Origin: Melolontha melolontha
Lineage: Eukaryota; Arthropoda; Insecta; Coleoptera; Scarabaeidae
Length of the DNA stretch: 64,000 bases
Reading direction: 5' to 3'
Assembly: GCA_935421215.2 (NCBI GenBank)
Contig: OW285237.1
Coordinates: 18,843,729 to 18,907,728, forward strand
The notes beneath the pieces are model-generated. The model did not search any database. It was not told where the DNA came from and worked only from the letters and a program-made list of their open reading frames with translations. A program made the translations under genes and the position numbers. Positions 34,129 through 43,979 of the stretch are shown piece by piece (position 1 is the stretch's first letter; each line of letters begins with the position of its first letter).

Positions 34129-35190
34129 TTATTTTTCGATGTAGTCTCCTCGAAGATCAATACACTTTTTCCAACGGTGCTCCAGTCTCTTCAAAGTAGG
34201 ATGTTTCGAGGTCTGCAAAATAGCCATCTGTAGCGGCGATGACATCCTCATTTGAGGCAAATCTCTTTCCTCCCAGCGATTTTTTCAGTTTTGGGAACAG
34301 GAAAAAGTAGCTGGGGGCTAGGTCCGGTGAATATGGAGGATAAGAGACTAATTCGTAGCGCAACTCATTCAATTTGGACCCGACGATGCGGTATGAATGA
34401 GCCGGTGCATTTTCGTGGTGGAAAAGGATTTCTTTCCGCTGCAAACGAGGCCGTTTCTCCTTCAATACTGCATGGAATCGGGTCAATAAATTACCCGAGT
34501 CAAGATCAAGAATTGCCCCGTGATCGTCCTTCCCTTCCGCAGATAGTCGATGAGAATCACACCTTAGGGATCCCTAAAATGGTCGCCGTAACTTTCCGGC
34601 TGATGGAACGGTCTTTGCTTTCTTCGGAGCCGAATCGTCTGGAAAGTCCACTGCTGCGACTGTTCCTTAGTGTCGGGTATGTAGTGGTGGATCCAAGTCT
34701 CATCCACGGTTAGGAAACGCATGAAGAAATCCCTTGGGTTGCGTTGGATCCTGGCCAAACACTCCTCCGAAACGGTCACTCGATTTCGTTTTTGCTCCGG
34801 TGTGAGCAAACGCGGTACCCATCGTGCCGAAAGCTTTTTCATACCTAAAATTTCGTGTAGGATTTAGCCAACGCGTTCTTATGAGATGCCTGTTGTCTCT
34901 GCTGTCTCTTTCAGCTTCAATCGGCGATCGGCTAAGACGACATCATAAATCTTGTCGACCATTTCATCGTTGGTAGTGGTTTCTGGGCGTTCATCGCATG
35001 GTTCGTCACTTGTGTTTGTGCGGCCACGTTTCAACTCGCTCACCCAGAAACTGATGGTGGAAAATGATGGAATATATCCGCCATGCACTTCTAGCAAAAT
35101 ATTTCGAATTTCCGTGGCCGTTTTCCCAGACATCCAGAAGTGTTTTATCACTGCATGAAATTCGATTTTATATTTTTGCGAAACCGCCTA
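34129..35190 (-). pseudogene. mariner transposase, catalytic residues lost
   Basis: Mariner (SETMAR/Hsmar1-like) transposase. HTH part: IKHFWMSGKTATEIRNILLE and FSTISFWVSELKRGRTNTSD. After a stop following TTGIS come MKKLSARWVPRLLTPEQKRN and FLTVDETWIHHYIPDTKEQS (first Asp present). The second box is LFHHENAPAHSY where LFH(Q/E)DNAP is expected, so Asp has become Glu. The third is YSPDLAPSYFFLFPKLKK, with Asp replaced by Tyr. The true end LEHRWKKCIDLRGDYIEK is reached only after a frameshift near 34,190. Inactive at two of three catalytic positions. Confidence 0.9.
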
Positions 35191-35260
35191 ACTTGCTACA
35201 CAAAACACACTCTTAAACAACAACTATTGACAGTAGACATCTGAAATTTTGAAAGTTGCC

Positions 35261-35833
35261 ATAAAAAAGTTTGCCCTTGCCGACTAATGAATCCATTTCA
35301 ACCTTCGTGCGTCATCTCTTGCTGATTCCGGAAACATTTCAGGTCGCCCTCGTTCAAGCACAACATTGATCCTTCGCAAACGGGAGTCATCGCAAGTAGC
35401 GCAAGCTTCTAGCCGCATCAATTTTGTCTTCAACAATTTGGTTTCAAGAGCCGACATTCCGAACATAATTTTTAGCTCTTGGAATCGGATTCTGATGAAA
35501 GCAGATACATAATTTTGGTCCTCCCGGCCGGAATCTCCCGAAAGCAGATACAATCTGTATGTTGAAGGGTTTCAACATACTCCCCTTGCCTATCTATATA
35601 CTGCTGCATATGAGTTTTCCATTGTCCGGAGCAGTGCTGCAGGTTTTTAAGTGCCACTCTCTTCAGCAAGTTTGCCGTTTCTGCCTTGATCTTCTTTACA
35701 GACTCATAATGTGTGCCCTTTAATCAAACCACTTAAATAAAAAAGGTTCCCATTGCCGACCAATGAATCCACTTCAAACTTCGTGCGCCATCTCTTGCCG
35801 ATTCCGGAAACATTTCAGGTCGCCCTCGTATAT
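35261..35833. repeat. Direct repeat of about 95 bp, 476 bp apart
   Basis: 35,261-35,357 and 35,737-35,833 share aaaaaag, ttgccgac, aatgaatcc and gattccggaaacatttcagg followed by tcgccctcg, with about ten substitutions. Between them an open stretch on the minus strand (35,284-35,669) reads VALKNLQHCSGQWKTHMQQY, which looks like a retroelement gag-like segment, but I cannot name it. The repeats are short for LTRs. A local duplication is equally possible. Confidence 0.5.
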
Positions 35834-36072
35834 ACTGGGTGTACTTTTTAACTTGAAACTTTCAAATACCTCGAAAAGTAAGCAGTTCAAGAAAAATGTC
35901 CAGATCTAAAATTGAATAATTCATTGGGGGGAAATAATGTCTCATATATGAGACACGGCTTCCGACTCTAACAAACATGTAAAAAAAGGAAATAGTTGAT
36001 TCAAATACAAAATAACTTTATTCAATTTTCGTACAAAAGGAAAGGCAAAGCAAAACAAAAATGTAATTCTGG

Positions 36073-37190
36073 TTAACTCGAAAAATTAAAAATTTTAGGA
36101 ATGGTGTTGCGCAAAGCAAGAATTTGGGCAGAGCCCAACTGGTTTTCCTTTATCATCCACGCACACATTGCACACAAAGAAAGTTTTCTTCCGTTTCTTA
36201 TTTTTCGAACAAATGCGGCATCTGATCCTTTTTTCAATTTTTTTCTGGAAAATGTGGGATTTTTGGGATTGGGGCTGCATTTTTTCCGTCTTTTTTTCTT
36301 ATCAGCATCCATGAAATCAATAAGTGATTGTATTATTTGGTCCCTGAAGTTTAGATATGAATTTTTCTTTCCTGTTGTTTTCTGAGATAGCCAATTACTA
36401 TTCCATAAGCAAACGTCTAACAAATGAAAAAATAATTTTAGGTACCATCTAAAGGTTTTCCTCGGTGTGGTATAGTATGAAGTCATTTGACCCGTTCGAT
36501 CAATCCCAGACATATATTTGTTGTAGTCAATAACGATATTTAGTTTCACAGATTCTGTGCCTTCTCTATTCCGCGTTTCTTGCATCTCAAATTTACGCGA
36601 CGTCGAAATGACAAAGACGTCACATTTGTCGTGCCATTTATCAACAATAACGCTACCTTTTCTTTTCCATACAAACTCGCCTTTCTTTAGCGTTTTATTT
36701 ATAACATCTTTGGGATTTCCTTTCTTATTTTTTCGGAGTGTGCCAACAATATGTGTTTCTTCCTCTAACATTTTTTCTGCAACACCTACACTTGTGTAAA
36801 AATTATCCAAAGGAATTGTATGCCCCTTTCCTTCATAATGCTCCATAAGATGCTCTACCACATATACGTGCCCCAGTGCATCGTTTTGAGTGGTTCCCTT
36901 ACCAGAATATATAAGAATATTTAGTAAAATCCATCCGGCGTACATAATTCATACAGCTTCATCCCATATTTAGCAGCTTTGTTAGGTATATACTGTCGAA
37001 AGTACAGACGACCGTGCCACAGCAATAAAGTTTCATCTAACGGCAGATTTCGTACAGGATAATAAACGTTTTCTATTTTGTTGACAATATTGTTTACAAC
37101 GTTGATTATTTTATGTAAACGGCTACTAATGTCGTCATTATCGTTGTAAAAACACAAGCAACGCAGAATCAGTTCAAACGTCCCATCGTT
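36073..37190 (-). pseudogene. piggyBac transposase (PGBD4-like), third copy
   Basis: N-terminally truncated piggyBac-type transposase on the minus strand. It starts TFELILRCLCFYNDND, then NLPLDETLLLWHGRLYFRQY (first Asp) with PNKAAKYGMKLYELCT. A one-base shift near 36,935 leads to LIYSGKGTTQNDALGHVYVV, HTIPLDNFYTSVGVAEKML (second Asp), HIVGTLRKNKKGNP and YMSGIDRTGQMTSYYTTPRK (third Asp). A second shift in an A-run near 36,240 separates the Cys-rich finger, RCRICSKNKKRKKTFFVCNV then CVDDKG, ending CFAQHHS at 36,095. All three Asp are kept. Element ends and TTAA flanks were not found. Confidence 0.85.
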
Positions 37191-37567
37191 TTATGAAATA
37201 GTGGATGATGATAATTCTTGATCAATATTGCTTCATATTAGGCAGTTTTATATCTCCCATGACAACACAAAAAAGTAACTCAAACAGAGCTCAACAGACA
37301 TAAATACAAACACTGTTTGTCACCACTTAGCAAGGTAGCGTTTGACAGAGTGACTTAACATAGACGTAACTAGCACCATCTAGCGCTATAGAGCTGGACT
37401 GCCTTCCCTTCGCGCGTCATATTCAAATTCCAGTAATTTCTGGGTAGCACCTCGTAGTGTGTGTAAAGTATTCTATGTCTTCGTTATTACACCTCCTCGC
37501 CGTAAAGGAGTAGAAATGTTTATTACACTTTCACTTCCTCGACATTTAAGGACAATCAAAAAGTATA
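37191..37567. other. Unassigned sequence between piggyBac and hAT
   Basis: No gene. Some of it is probably the missing 5' part of the piggyBac element, but I could not place a TIR. Confidence 0.3.
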
Positions 37568-37575
37568 TTGATTAC

Positions 37576-39425
37576 TAGAGCAGACCAATTTCCGTGCGCG
37601 CCATGTGCGCCGATATGAGGATGATTGTATTGCATCAGAACTAATAAAAAGCATTCAGTATGTGTTTGGTACTTGCTTAGACTGCATGTAAGTGTGAGCA
37701 TACGTAATAAAATGTCGTCGACACATAAATCGAGAAAATGATCGATGTCAGACGAAGTGAATAAATTTATTATGGATTTCCCGGACTTAATATACGATGG
37801 CTCTAAAATTAAATGTTTAGTGTGCAATATATATCTAATTGTTTGTCAAAAACACATAGTAACGAACACGTTAGCAGTTCTAAGCACAATAATAACAAAA
37901 TTAATCGACAACAGTTTATACATGAACTATGATTGTGTGTACACTCCCGTTTAACTTGTTAAATAACGATTCATTTATTTCGTTTTGGAATAAATACGCG
38001 AATCAAACATTACCGAGCACTACAACGTTACGAAGGAATTTACCATCGGTGCGTAAACAGGTTGAAAATTAAATCAAAGCCGACCTGAAAAATAAAAAAC
38101 TGTGGTTATGTGTGGACGAAACAACTGAAAGCAAAAACAATCTATAGTTAATGTGATAGCGCGTAATATGGAACCACATCAACTAACGTCTTCAATTTTA
38201 TTAGCATCCTGACGACTGGAACAATGTAATGCTGAAAAAGGTGCTATTAGATACTTTGGAAAAATTTAAACTTTCGAAAGACCAAGTATTAATGTTTATG
38301 ACTGATGGTGCCGCAACCATGTGTTCTGTAGGCCGGTCTCTTAGAAAATATTGTACTAACTTGTTACATATTACTTGTAAACTTCATGCTCCACACCTTG
38401 TGGCAGACCAGGTTCGTAGATGTTATCCAGATGAAGATGTTTTAATATCGAGTACAAAGGCAGTATTCCTGAAATCTCCAAAACGTATTCGGAAATTTCA
38501 CGAATTGCATCCCCATACCCCTGAGCCACCACAGCCGATTCTGACACGTTGAGGTACAGTTACGGGCGGGGTTTTACTATCATGAACATTTTGAAAAAAT
38601 TAAGGACGTGGTTTTATCATTCGATCCGAAAGAAAGTGCAGCTATCAATACAAGCCAGAAAAAATTTCAAGATGCCCAGATTAAAATGGATTTACAAAGT
38701 ATTTGTGAGAATTACTTGAAACTAGCAGAAGCAATAACAAAATTAGAAAATTCGTCGCTGTCGTTAGAGGAATCACTGCAAATCGTTAAAGATGTTCACG
38801 CACAACTGTGTGCTGTAGAAGACGCAAAAAGTGAAAGTGTTCTAATTAAATTTCAAAGTGTTTTAGACAGAAATGCAGATTTTGACACCTTAACACGTAT
38901 TTGTGAGGGCACGACTACAGAAGCGTTAAGTTGCTTAAAAAAGTATTTTGATTATGCGATTATAACATCACTAGATGTAGAACGCTCGTTTTCCGAATAT
39001 AAACATATTTTTTCCTCACGGCCGACATGTTTTTCAGAAATAACCTTAGAAACGCACCTGATGTTGAAAATATACAATCGAGTTTTTCCAGTTTGTCAAT
39101 CCTTGGAAGACGCTTAAAACGGTGTGTTTTTTTTTAATCCTCTGGCGTGCAGACAATCACTGATTTCATACATTTTCCATTTTATTTATAGGTACATACA
39201 ACGCTGCTATAATATGTACTATTCTTATTTTTCGTGTGTATATTACTTTAATAGCAGAAAACCAAATATATATTTAATTATTTCTGATAGAATAAATGTC
39301 TCTACTTCTATACTTATATCGGTAACAAGCTCATGTTGCGTCCCTATTCATCGTATATTCTAATATATTGCGAATTACACTCCCATACCGGCGCTCACGG
39401 TCGGCACGGAAATTGGTCTACTCTA
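37576..39425 (+). mobile_element. hAT element (CGBP1-like), 1.85 kb, with TIRs and TSD
   Basis: The left end tagagcagaccaatttccgt and the right end read inward tagagtagaccaatttccgt match at 19 of 20 positions, with further similarity inward (gcgccgatatgagg versus gcgccggtatgggag). Flanking octamers are ttgattac (37,568-37,575) and ttagttac (39,426-39,433), six of eight identical. The element encodes the transposase listed next. Confidence 0.85.
37712..39117 (+). pseudogene. hAT transposase (CGBP1-like)
   Basis: Start MSSTHKSRK, then a finger KIKCLVCNIY whose His pair (SSKHNNN) lies in a shifted frame. Next are TTLRRNLPSVRKQVEN and KKLWLCVDETTESKN (first Asp). KDQVLMFMTDGAATMCSVGR carries the second Asp. 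ITCKLHAPHLVADQVRRCYP and EPPQPILTR follow, where TGG has become TGA at 38,550. The frame continues VVLSFDPKESAAI to the dimerisation block IITSLDVERSFSEYKHIFSS with the catalytic Glu, ending at 39,117. Two long open frames (38,229-38,552 and 38,608-39,117) remain. Upstream there are several stops and at least one frameshift. Named by similarity to CGBP1-like hAT proteins of insects. Confidence 0.85.
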
Positions 39426-39433
39426 TTAGTTAC

Positions 39434-40215
39434 TAAAAAAAATTGGGCGGCCCCCTGAGCTCAAACCTTCGACACACAATACTTACTCCCGCTATCCTAC
39501 ACTCTTACCACTTACGCCGTTAAGCTAATACAATTTTATCAAAAATTTTGAAATTTATTGATATATTTACTATAATGTAATGAATACATCAAGATCATCT
39601 AAACTTTGCTCTTAATTATTCAATTAACTTAAAACTTAAAACAGTTACGAAGCTGTGTAATTATGTGTGTGATATTAAGATAATTTTCAAAACATCTAAA
39701 TACTGTACTAAAAGAAAGCACATTTTGCTATAAAAAAATATTAATTTCGAAATATCCATGAATAAAGTAATGTTATCTTTGAGTATTATGCGCCGGATGG
39801 TGGTCCCTTATTTTGAAATACGCACAAAAAAAAGAAAAACAGACATGAAAATTACTAACGCAAACAGTTCTATGTTATTCCGCAAAAGTTTTTATCCAGA
39901 ATCTCGGCATTTGTGTTTTTCCACTTTTTTTTCTCTCCGGACAAAAGTTTTCAGTCGTTGTTTACTTTATTTCTGGGCTTTCGACGATTTGCGGCTTAAA
40001 GTTTTTGAATTAACAATTTAAGTGGATTAAGCGTTTTTAAAGTTAACTCTAAAAGAATAAGATTTTTCACACAGTTTTATCGGGACTTATGCGATCGATT
40101 ATGTATGGGTAAATCATTTTTCATCCCATTGTTATATTAATTTTCATATAAATAAGAAGGAAACAAAATTTTGATTCAAACCAAACCTATCTTATACAAT
40201 AATTAGATTACTAAC
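39434..40215. other. AT-rich intergenic sequence
   Basis: No gene recognised. The open frame at 39,758-40,021 has no identifiable domain. Confidence 0.3.
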
Positions 40216-40220
40216 AAATC

Positions 40221-40440
40221 GGAGACTGTGGCTTATAAGTGAATAATAAAATTAAAAAACCCTTACCACAATAAAATTTAATGATTCTAAATACATATTT
40301 CTACAACAACGTTGTCATCTTCAGTAGAAAAAACAGTGTAACACTTGAACGCACAAAAACACTCACAGAAGGATTGTTCTGAACGTCTTCTAGTTTAACA
40401 CGACGTCCAGAGGGTTTTCAATATTGTTCCGCCGTGCGTC
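40221..40440 (-). mobile_element. Diverged Penelope-like terminus
   Basis: Contains cccttaccacaata near 40,260 and a hammerhead-like motif just inside, as in the other three Penelope termini. It is preceded by ggagactgtgg, which also borders the copy at 22,171. It is older than the others by eye and no coding region is recognisable. The inner boundary with the mariner remnant is unclear. Confidence 0.65.
40285..40329 (-). ncRNA. Hammerhead-ribozyme-like motif, Penelope copy D
   Basis: Helix I is TTCTA/TAGAA instead of CCTA/TAGG, a paired change. The core is CTGAAGA, still fitting CUGANGA because position 7 is free. Helix II ACAAC/GTTGT, then GAAA and helix III ATAT/GTAT. The diverged copy conserves exactly what a hammerhead needs. 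Confidence 0.6.
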
Positions 40441-40639
40441 TCAGAAATGCCGCCAAACTCAAGAACAAAAAGGAAAGGTTTCCTTTCCCTTTTACCTCTG
40501 TATCCAAACAAAACTGTAACGGCGACTTCAAACCAACTTACGTTCTACGTTTTTATCCGCAAGATGCGATTTATCAAACCACGCAGAATTACGTAAAACT
40601 TGATTCCCTCAGAAATGTACCGGCTCGTGATCAAATCCC

Positions 40640-41477
40640 TAACTCAAGCATCGAATGCAACGGAAAACGGTGGCGGGAATACAATCGAAATATTCATACC
40701 GGGGGTGAACTTGCATTGTCTTGGTGGAGGATGATTCGTCGTTGTGGGTTGGTTTCTAGGAACTAAGCGATGACTTGCGGCAAACAAATTGTTATATACC
40801 AATCGGCAGTAACAATTCTTTGATCTTGTAGTGAAATTGTTGCTACATGACCTGATTTTGAGAAACATGCCGCGACCATCTTTTTGGAAACACTTCGAGA
40901 ACGAATGTCATTTATCGACTTTCTTCGCTTTGGATCAGCCAAACAGACGACATGGCGTTTATTTTGTGGCTGGTATGAGTAAATCGAAGATTTATCACCA
41001 CTCACGATGTTGTACACATTTTTAGAGTTTCCTGTGTTGCAACGGTATAGAGTTTTTTAACATCAATTCGCCCTAGCTGTTTTCTGTTCTTCGGTCAACA
41101 GATGTGGTATCCAACGCGAAACTAATTAATTTTTTTACGCACAATTCTTCATACAATTTTTTTTGGAATTTAGTCCTATGAAATACCAATGACGCCTCAA
41201 TTTCGTGATATGTCGCATATCTATCTTCGTTGATGAGCTTGCGCACAGCATCGACATTTTCCTGAGTGACTGCCGGGTTTGGTGCACCTGCTCTTGGATC
41301 GTCGCTAAGATTAATCCGTCCACGTTTGAATTCTCCATACCAATGAGAAACTGTTAACTGATTCGGTGCTTCATTACCAAAAACAGAAACCCACTCGGTG
41401 AGGCATTCTTGCTGAGATAATTGTCTTCGAAAATTATAAAAAAATATTACCCGAAAATTTTAACGATTTATTTCCAT
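40640..41477 (-). pseudogene. mariner transposase, second lineage
   Basis: Mariner relic distinct from the 34-kb copy. From the ATG at 41,477: NFRRQLSQQECLTEWVSVFG with NEAPNQLTVSHWYGEFKRGR, NPAVTQENVDAVRKLINEDR and YATYHEIEASL. Shifted frames give VKKL, then VYNIVSGDKSSIYSYQPQNK (GDES expected, first Asp present) and KMVAACFSKSGHVATISLQD with ICLPQVIA, and lastly IILHQDNAS (second Asp). The third Asp block is not recognisable below about 40,640. Multiple stops and frameshifts. Confidence 0.85.
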
Positions 41478-41479
41478 CT

Positions 41480-42939
41480 TTCGACTTACTTGTCAACTTT
41501 GACAGTTCGTTGTAGATACAACACTACATATATCGCCCTTAAACTTTGGATTTAGGCTAACTAAAGATGGAGGTTAATTCTTAGTACTGACAATTGATTA
41601 CTGACGCCCTCTATACAAAACATAAAAGTAATCCGTCGTAGGAAGCCTTTTACCATTAGATATTCTGAAAGGGACATTTACACGTATTCTTCAGATTTGC
41701 ATAGCTTAGGCGCTATTCAGCGATAACCCTGTATATATATGTATTGCTATAGTACAGATCTATAACTAGTTTAAAATGACTTAAGTTGTATTTAAAAATA
41801 ATATCCCGGTTTATCTCAACACAATTCCCGCTGATTTAGCGAAATGCCCTCCTAACGCCATCTATAGGCAAATTTACGCAACACTAGGACATCAGCTGAT
41901 TTGATAAATTGCATCTTTAATTTGAACTGTTTCGCGTAAAAATACCACAAATAATTAATAACCTCATAGAAATAACTATTCTTTTAGTTCCAATTGCATT
42001 TTCTTTTGCATGCATTTATCCACATTCAAACATCCTGCTTAATTATGGTACGGTAATTTTTTTCCAATTCAAGGGACGCGATAAAATATATAAGTAAAAG
42101 ATCATATGTTTAAAGTTTAAAAAAGAAAAAATCATCGGTTTTTTTTACCCGGGGTTGACAGTTTTCAGTTTAAAAAAAGAAAGGACTCGCTCAGCGAAGT
42201 TAAAAGCGTTTTTCTTTTTTGTGCATTTTAATGCGAGTTGGAACCTGAAATTAAATACATTACAAAGATTAAATATTAGTACACCCTTTGAATAATTAAT
42301 TGCCAAATACCCGAGCTCCTAGTGCTATTTATAAGCCTGGAAACTTTCACCCATAAAGAGAACATATCCAGAAGCTGAATAAAGGTCACAAGTATCCTGT
42401 TCCATATTATATCCGAGCCTATTATAAACCAGAACTACTCCAGGGACTTGCTGCATTCTTTCCTCTTCAGAGATCCAGCCCAAAACCAAGTAAAGAACTC
42501 CTAAAGCATAATTTAAGGTAGTTTCTAATCTATATACGTATTGTTGGTATCACCCATTAATAAGGGAAGTTATTAGTAAAGTGTACACCACTTACGAATA
42601 TGGATATATTTTTCATTAGATTCCGTAGTGATATTTATTAGCTATTTATTACAATATGGATGTTAGCTCGTGGAAACACTGGGAAGCTTGTTAGCAGGCC
42701 TCACTTGGTTTTTAAAAACAATAATCAATTTTATTAATATATATATCTCATACCTGGATGTGGAGGTTAGAATTTTCTTTATACCGTGTTGTAACATATT
42801 TCTTTGGCTTAGTAGCATACTAAAACAAACCTATAATTAAGTATCACATAGGGTTTAGCTAAACAAAGTCACCTTACCTGAGTATTGTCTAAATAAATAA
42901 ATATCGGCATCAGTACTAAATCATTGTCCCCGAAATTGA

Positions 42940-42940
<1 letters not shown>
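41480..42940. other. AT-rich intergenic sequence
   Basis: Probably begins with the mariner 5' end, but no TIR was fixed. No other gene or repeat supported. Confidence 0.3.

Positions 42941-42944
<4 letters not shown>

Positions 42945-42991
<47 letters not shown>
42945..42991. repeat. (TA)n microsatellite
   Basis: Uninterrupted alternating AT for about 47 bases. Confidence 0.95.
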
Positions 42992-42993
<2 letters not shown>

Positions 42994-43337
42994 AAGGTTA
43001 ATCTACTATTGATTTAGGTAAGATTTAGGAAATTAAAACTTATTATTTTTACTGTCATTACTTGTGTCCTAGAATTTTATTTAACGTTAATAAATATTTA
43101 TAACATGTCAAGGATGTGTTTTTTTTAAATATAGCACATAAAACCCAAGGTAATAACACGATAGGTAGTCTCACCTATTTATGTACTCGAACCTACGCAC
43201 TCAAAAGCCCTGAGAAGCATTATATAAATTCTTTAAATACAGTTAAAGATTCTCTTGCATATATTTTAATGAATAAATAAATATTCATTCTATTTCAATT
43301 TCTTTTTCGTCCCCTAAAGAGTGGAGGAAGACCAGTG

Positions 43338-43338
<1 letters not shown>

Positions 43339-43389
<51 letters not shown>
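43339..43389. repeat. (TA)n microsatellite, left border of fold-back element
   Basis: About 50 bases of alternating TA running straight into the palindrome at 43,385. Confidence 0.95.
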
Positions 43390-43390
<1 letters not shown>

Positions 43391-43667
43391 TAAAAATTTC
43401 ATTAACGGGTGAGCGGTCTGTCAAGTAAAAATAAAATTCCTTTATTCCACTCTATATTTCATAACGCATTGGTTACTTCATCAGGAGTGTAAATCAGAGT
43501 TAAAATTTAGCAAATAATGGCACTAAACATGTTAAAATTCGTGAAATTTTAACTCTGAATTACACTCCTGATGAAGTAACCAATGCGTTATGAAATATAG
43601 AGTGGAATAAAGGAGTTTTATTTTTACTTGACAGACCGCTCACCCGTTAATGAAATTTTTACTTATA
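43385..43667. mobile_element. Fold-back element, 124-bp arms
   Basis: Arms 43,385-43,508 and 43,544-43,667 are reverse complements with about two mismatches. The loop is 35 nt. The outer tip is tataagtaaaaatttcatta. No ORF. A (TA)n tract abuts the left tip and another starts 28 bp beyond the right tip, so it probably targeted TA. Fits a fold-back type MITE. Confidence 0.8.
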
Positions 43668-43693
43668 CTGTACGGTCGATAATACTTAATAGT

Positions 43694-43695
<2 letters not shown>

Positions 43696-43741
<46 letters not shown>
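43696..43741. repeat. (TA)n microsatellite
   Basis: About 45 bases of TA, ending directly at the left terminus of the 169-bp MITE. Confidence 0.95.
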
Positions 43742-43745
<4 letters not shown>

Positions 43746-43909
43746 AACTTAATTAGTCGGCGATTAAAGGTCTGGTTATTACTTCAAAGTGTATATATTT
43801 AAAATAATCCTTTTATTTTTATTTTTTTTTTCTGGTTTTCTTCGTTTATATAATTGTAATATAAATTTCATGATGTAATCATGAAATCGCCGACTAATTA
43901 AGTTTACCT
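43741..43909. mobile_element. 169-bp MITE with TA duplication
   Basis: aggtaaacttaattagtcgg and its exact complement form perfect 28-bp inverted ends (arms 43,738-43,765 and 43,885-43,912, including the TA flanks). No coding capacity. Inserted at the edge of a (TA)n tract. Confidence 0.8.
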
Positions 43910-43931
43910 TATCATACCAAGGTCACGAAAA

Positions 43932-43934
<3 letters not shown>

Positions 43935-43971
<37 letters not shown>
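43935..43971. repeat. (TA)n microsatellite
   Basis: About 37 bases of alternating TA, 24 bp beyond the right end of the 169-bp MITE. Confidence 0.95.
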
Positions 43972-43977
<6 letters not shown>

Positions 43978-43979
43978 GT

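Noticed and set aside
34252..34713. 153-codon plus-strand ORF
   Set aside because: Antisense shadow of the mariner transposase.
35261..35833. LTR retrotransposon
   Set aside because: Repeats are only ~95 bp and the interval is 476 bp, with no primer-binding site, protease, RT or integrase motif.
36101..36799. Plus-strand ORFs of 94 and 80 codons
   Set aside because: Antisense to the piggyBac transposase, explained by its codon composition.
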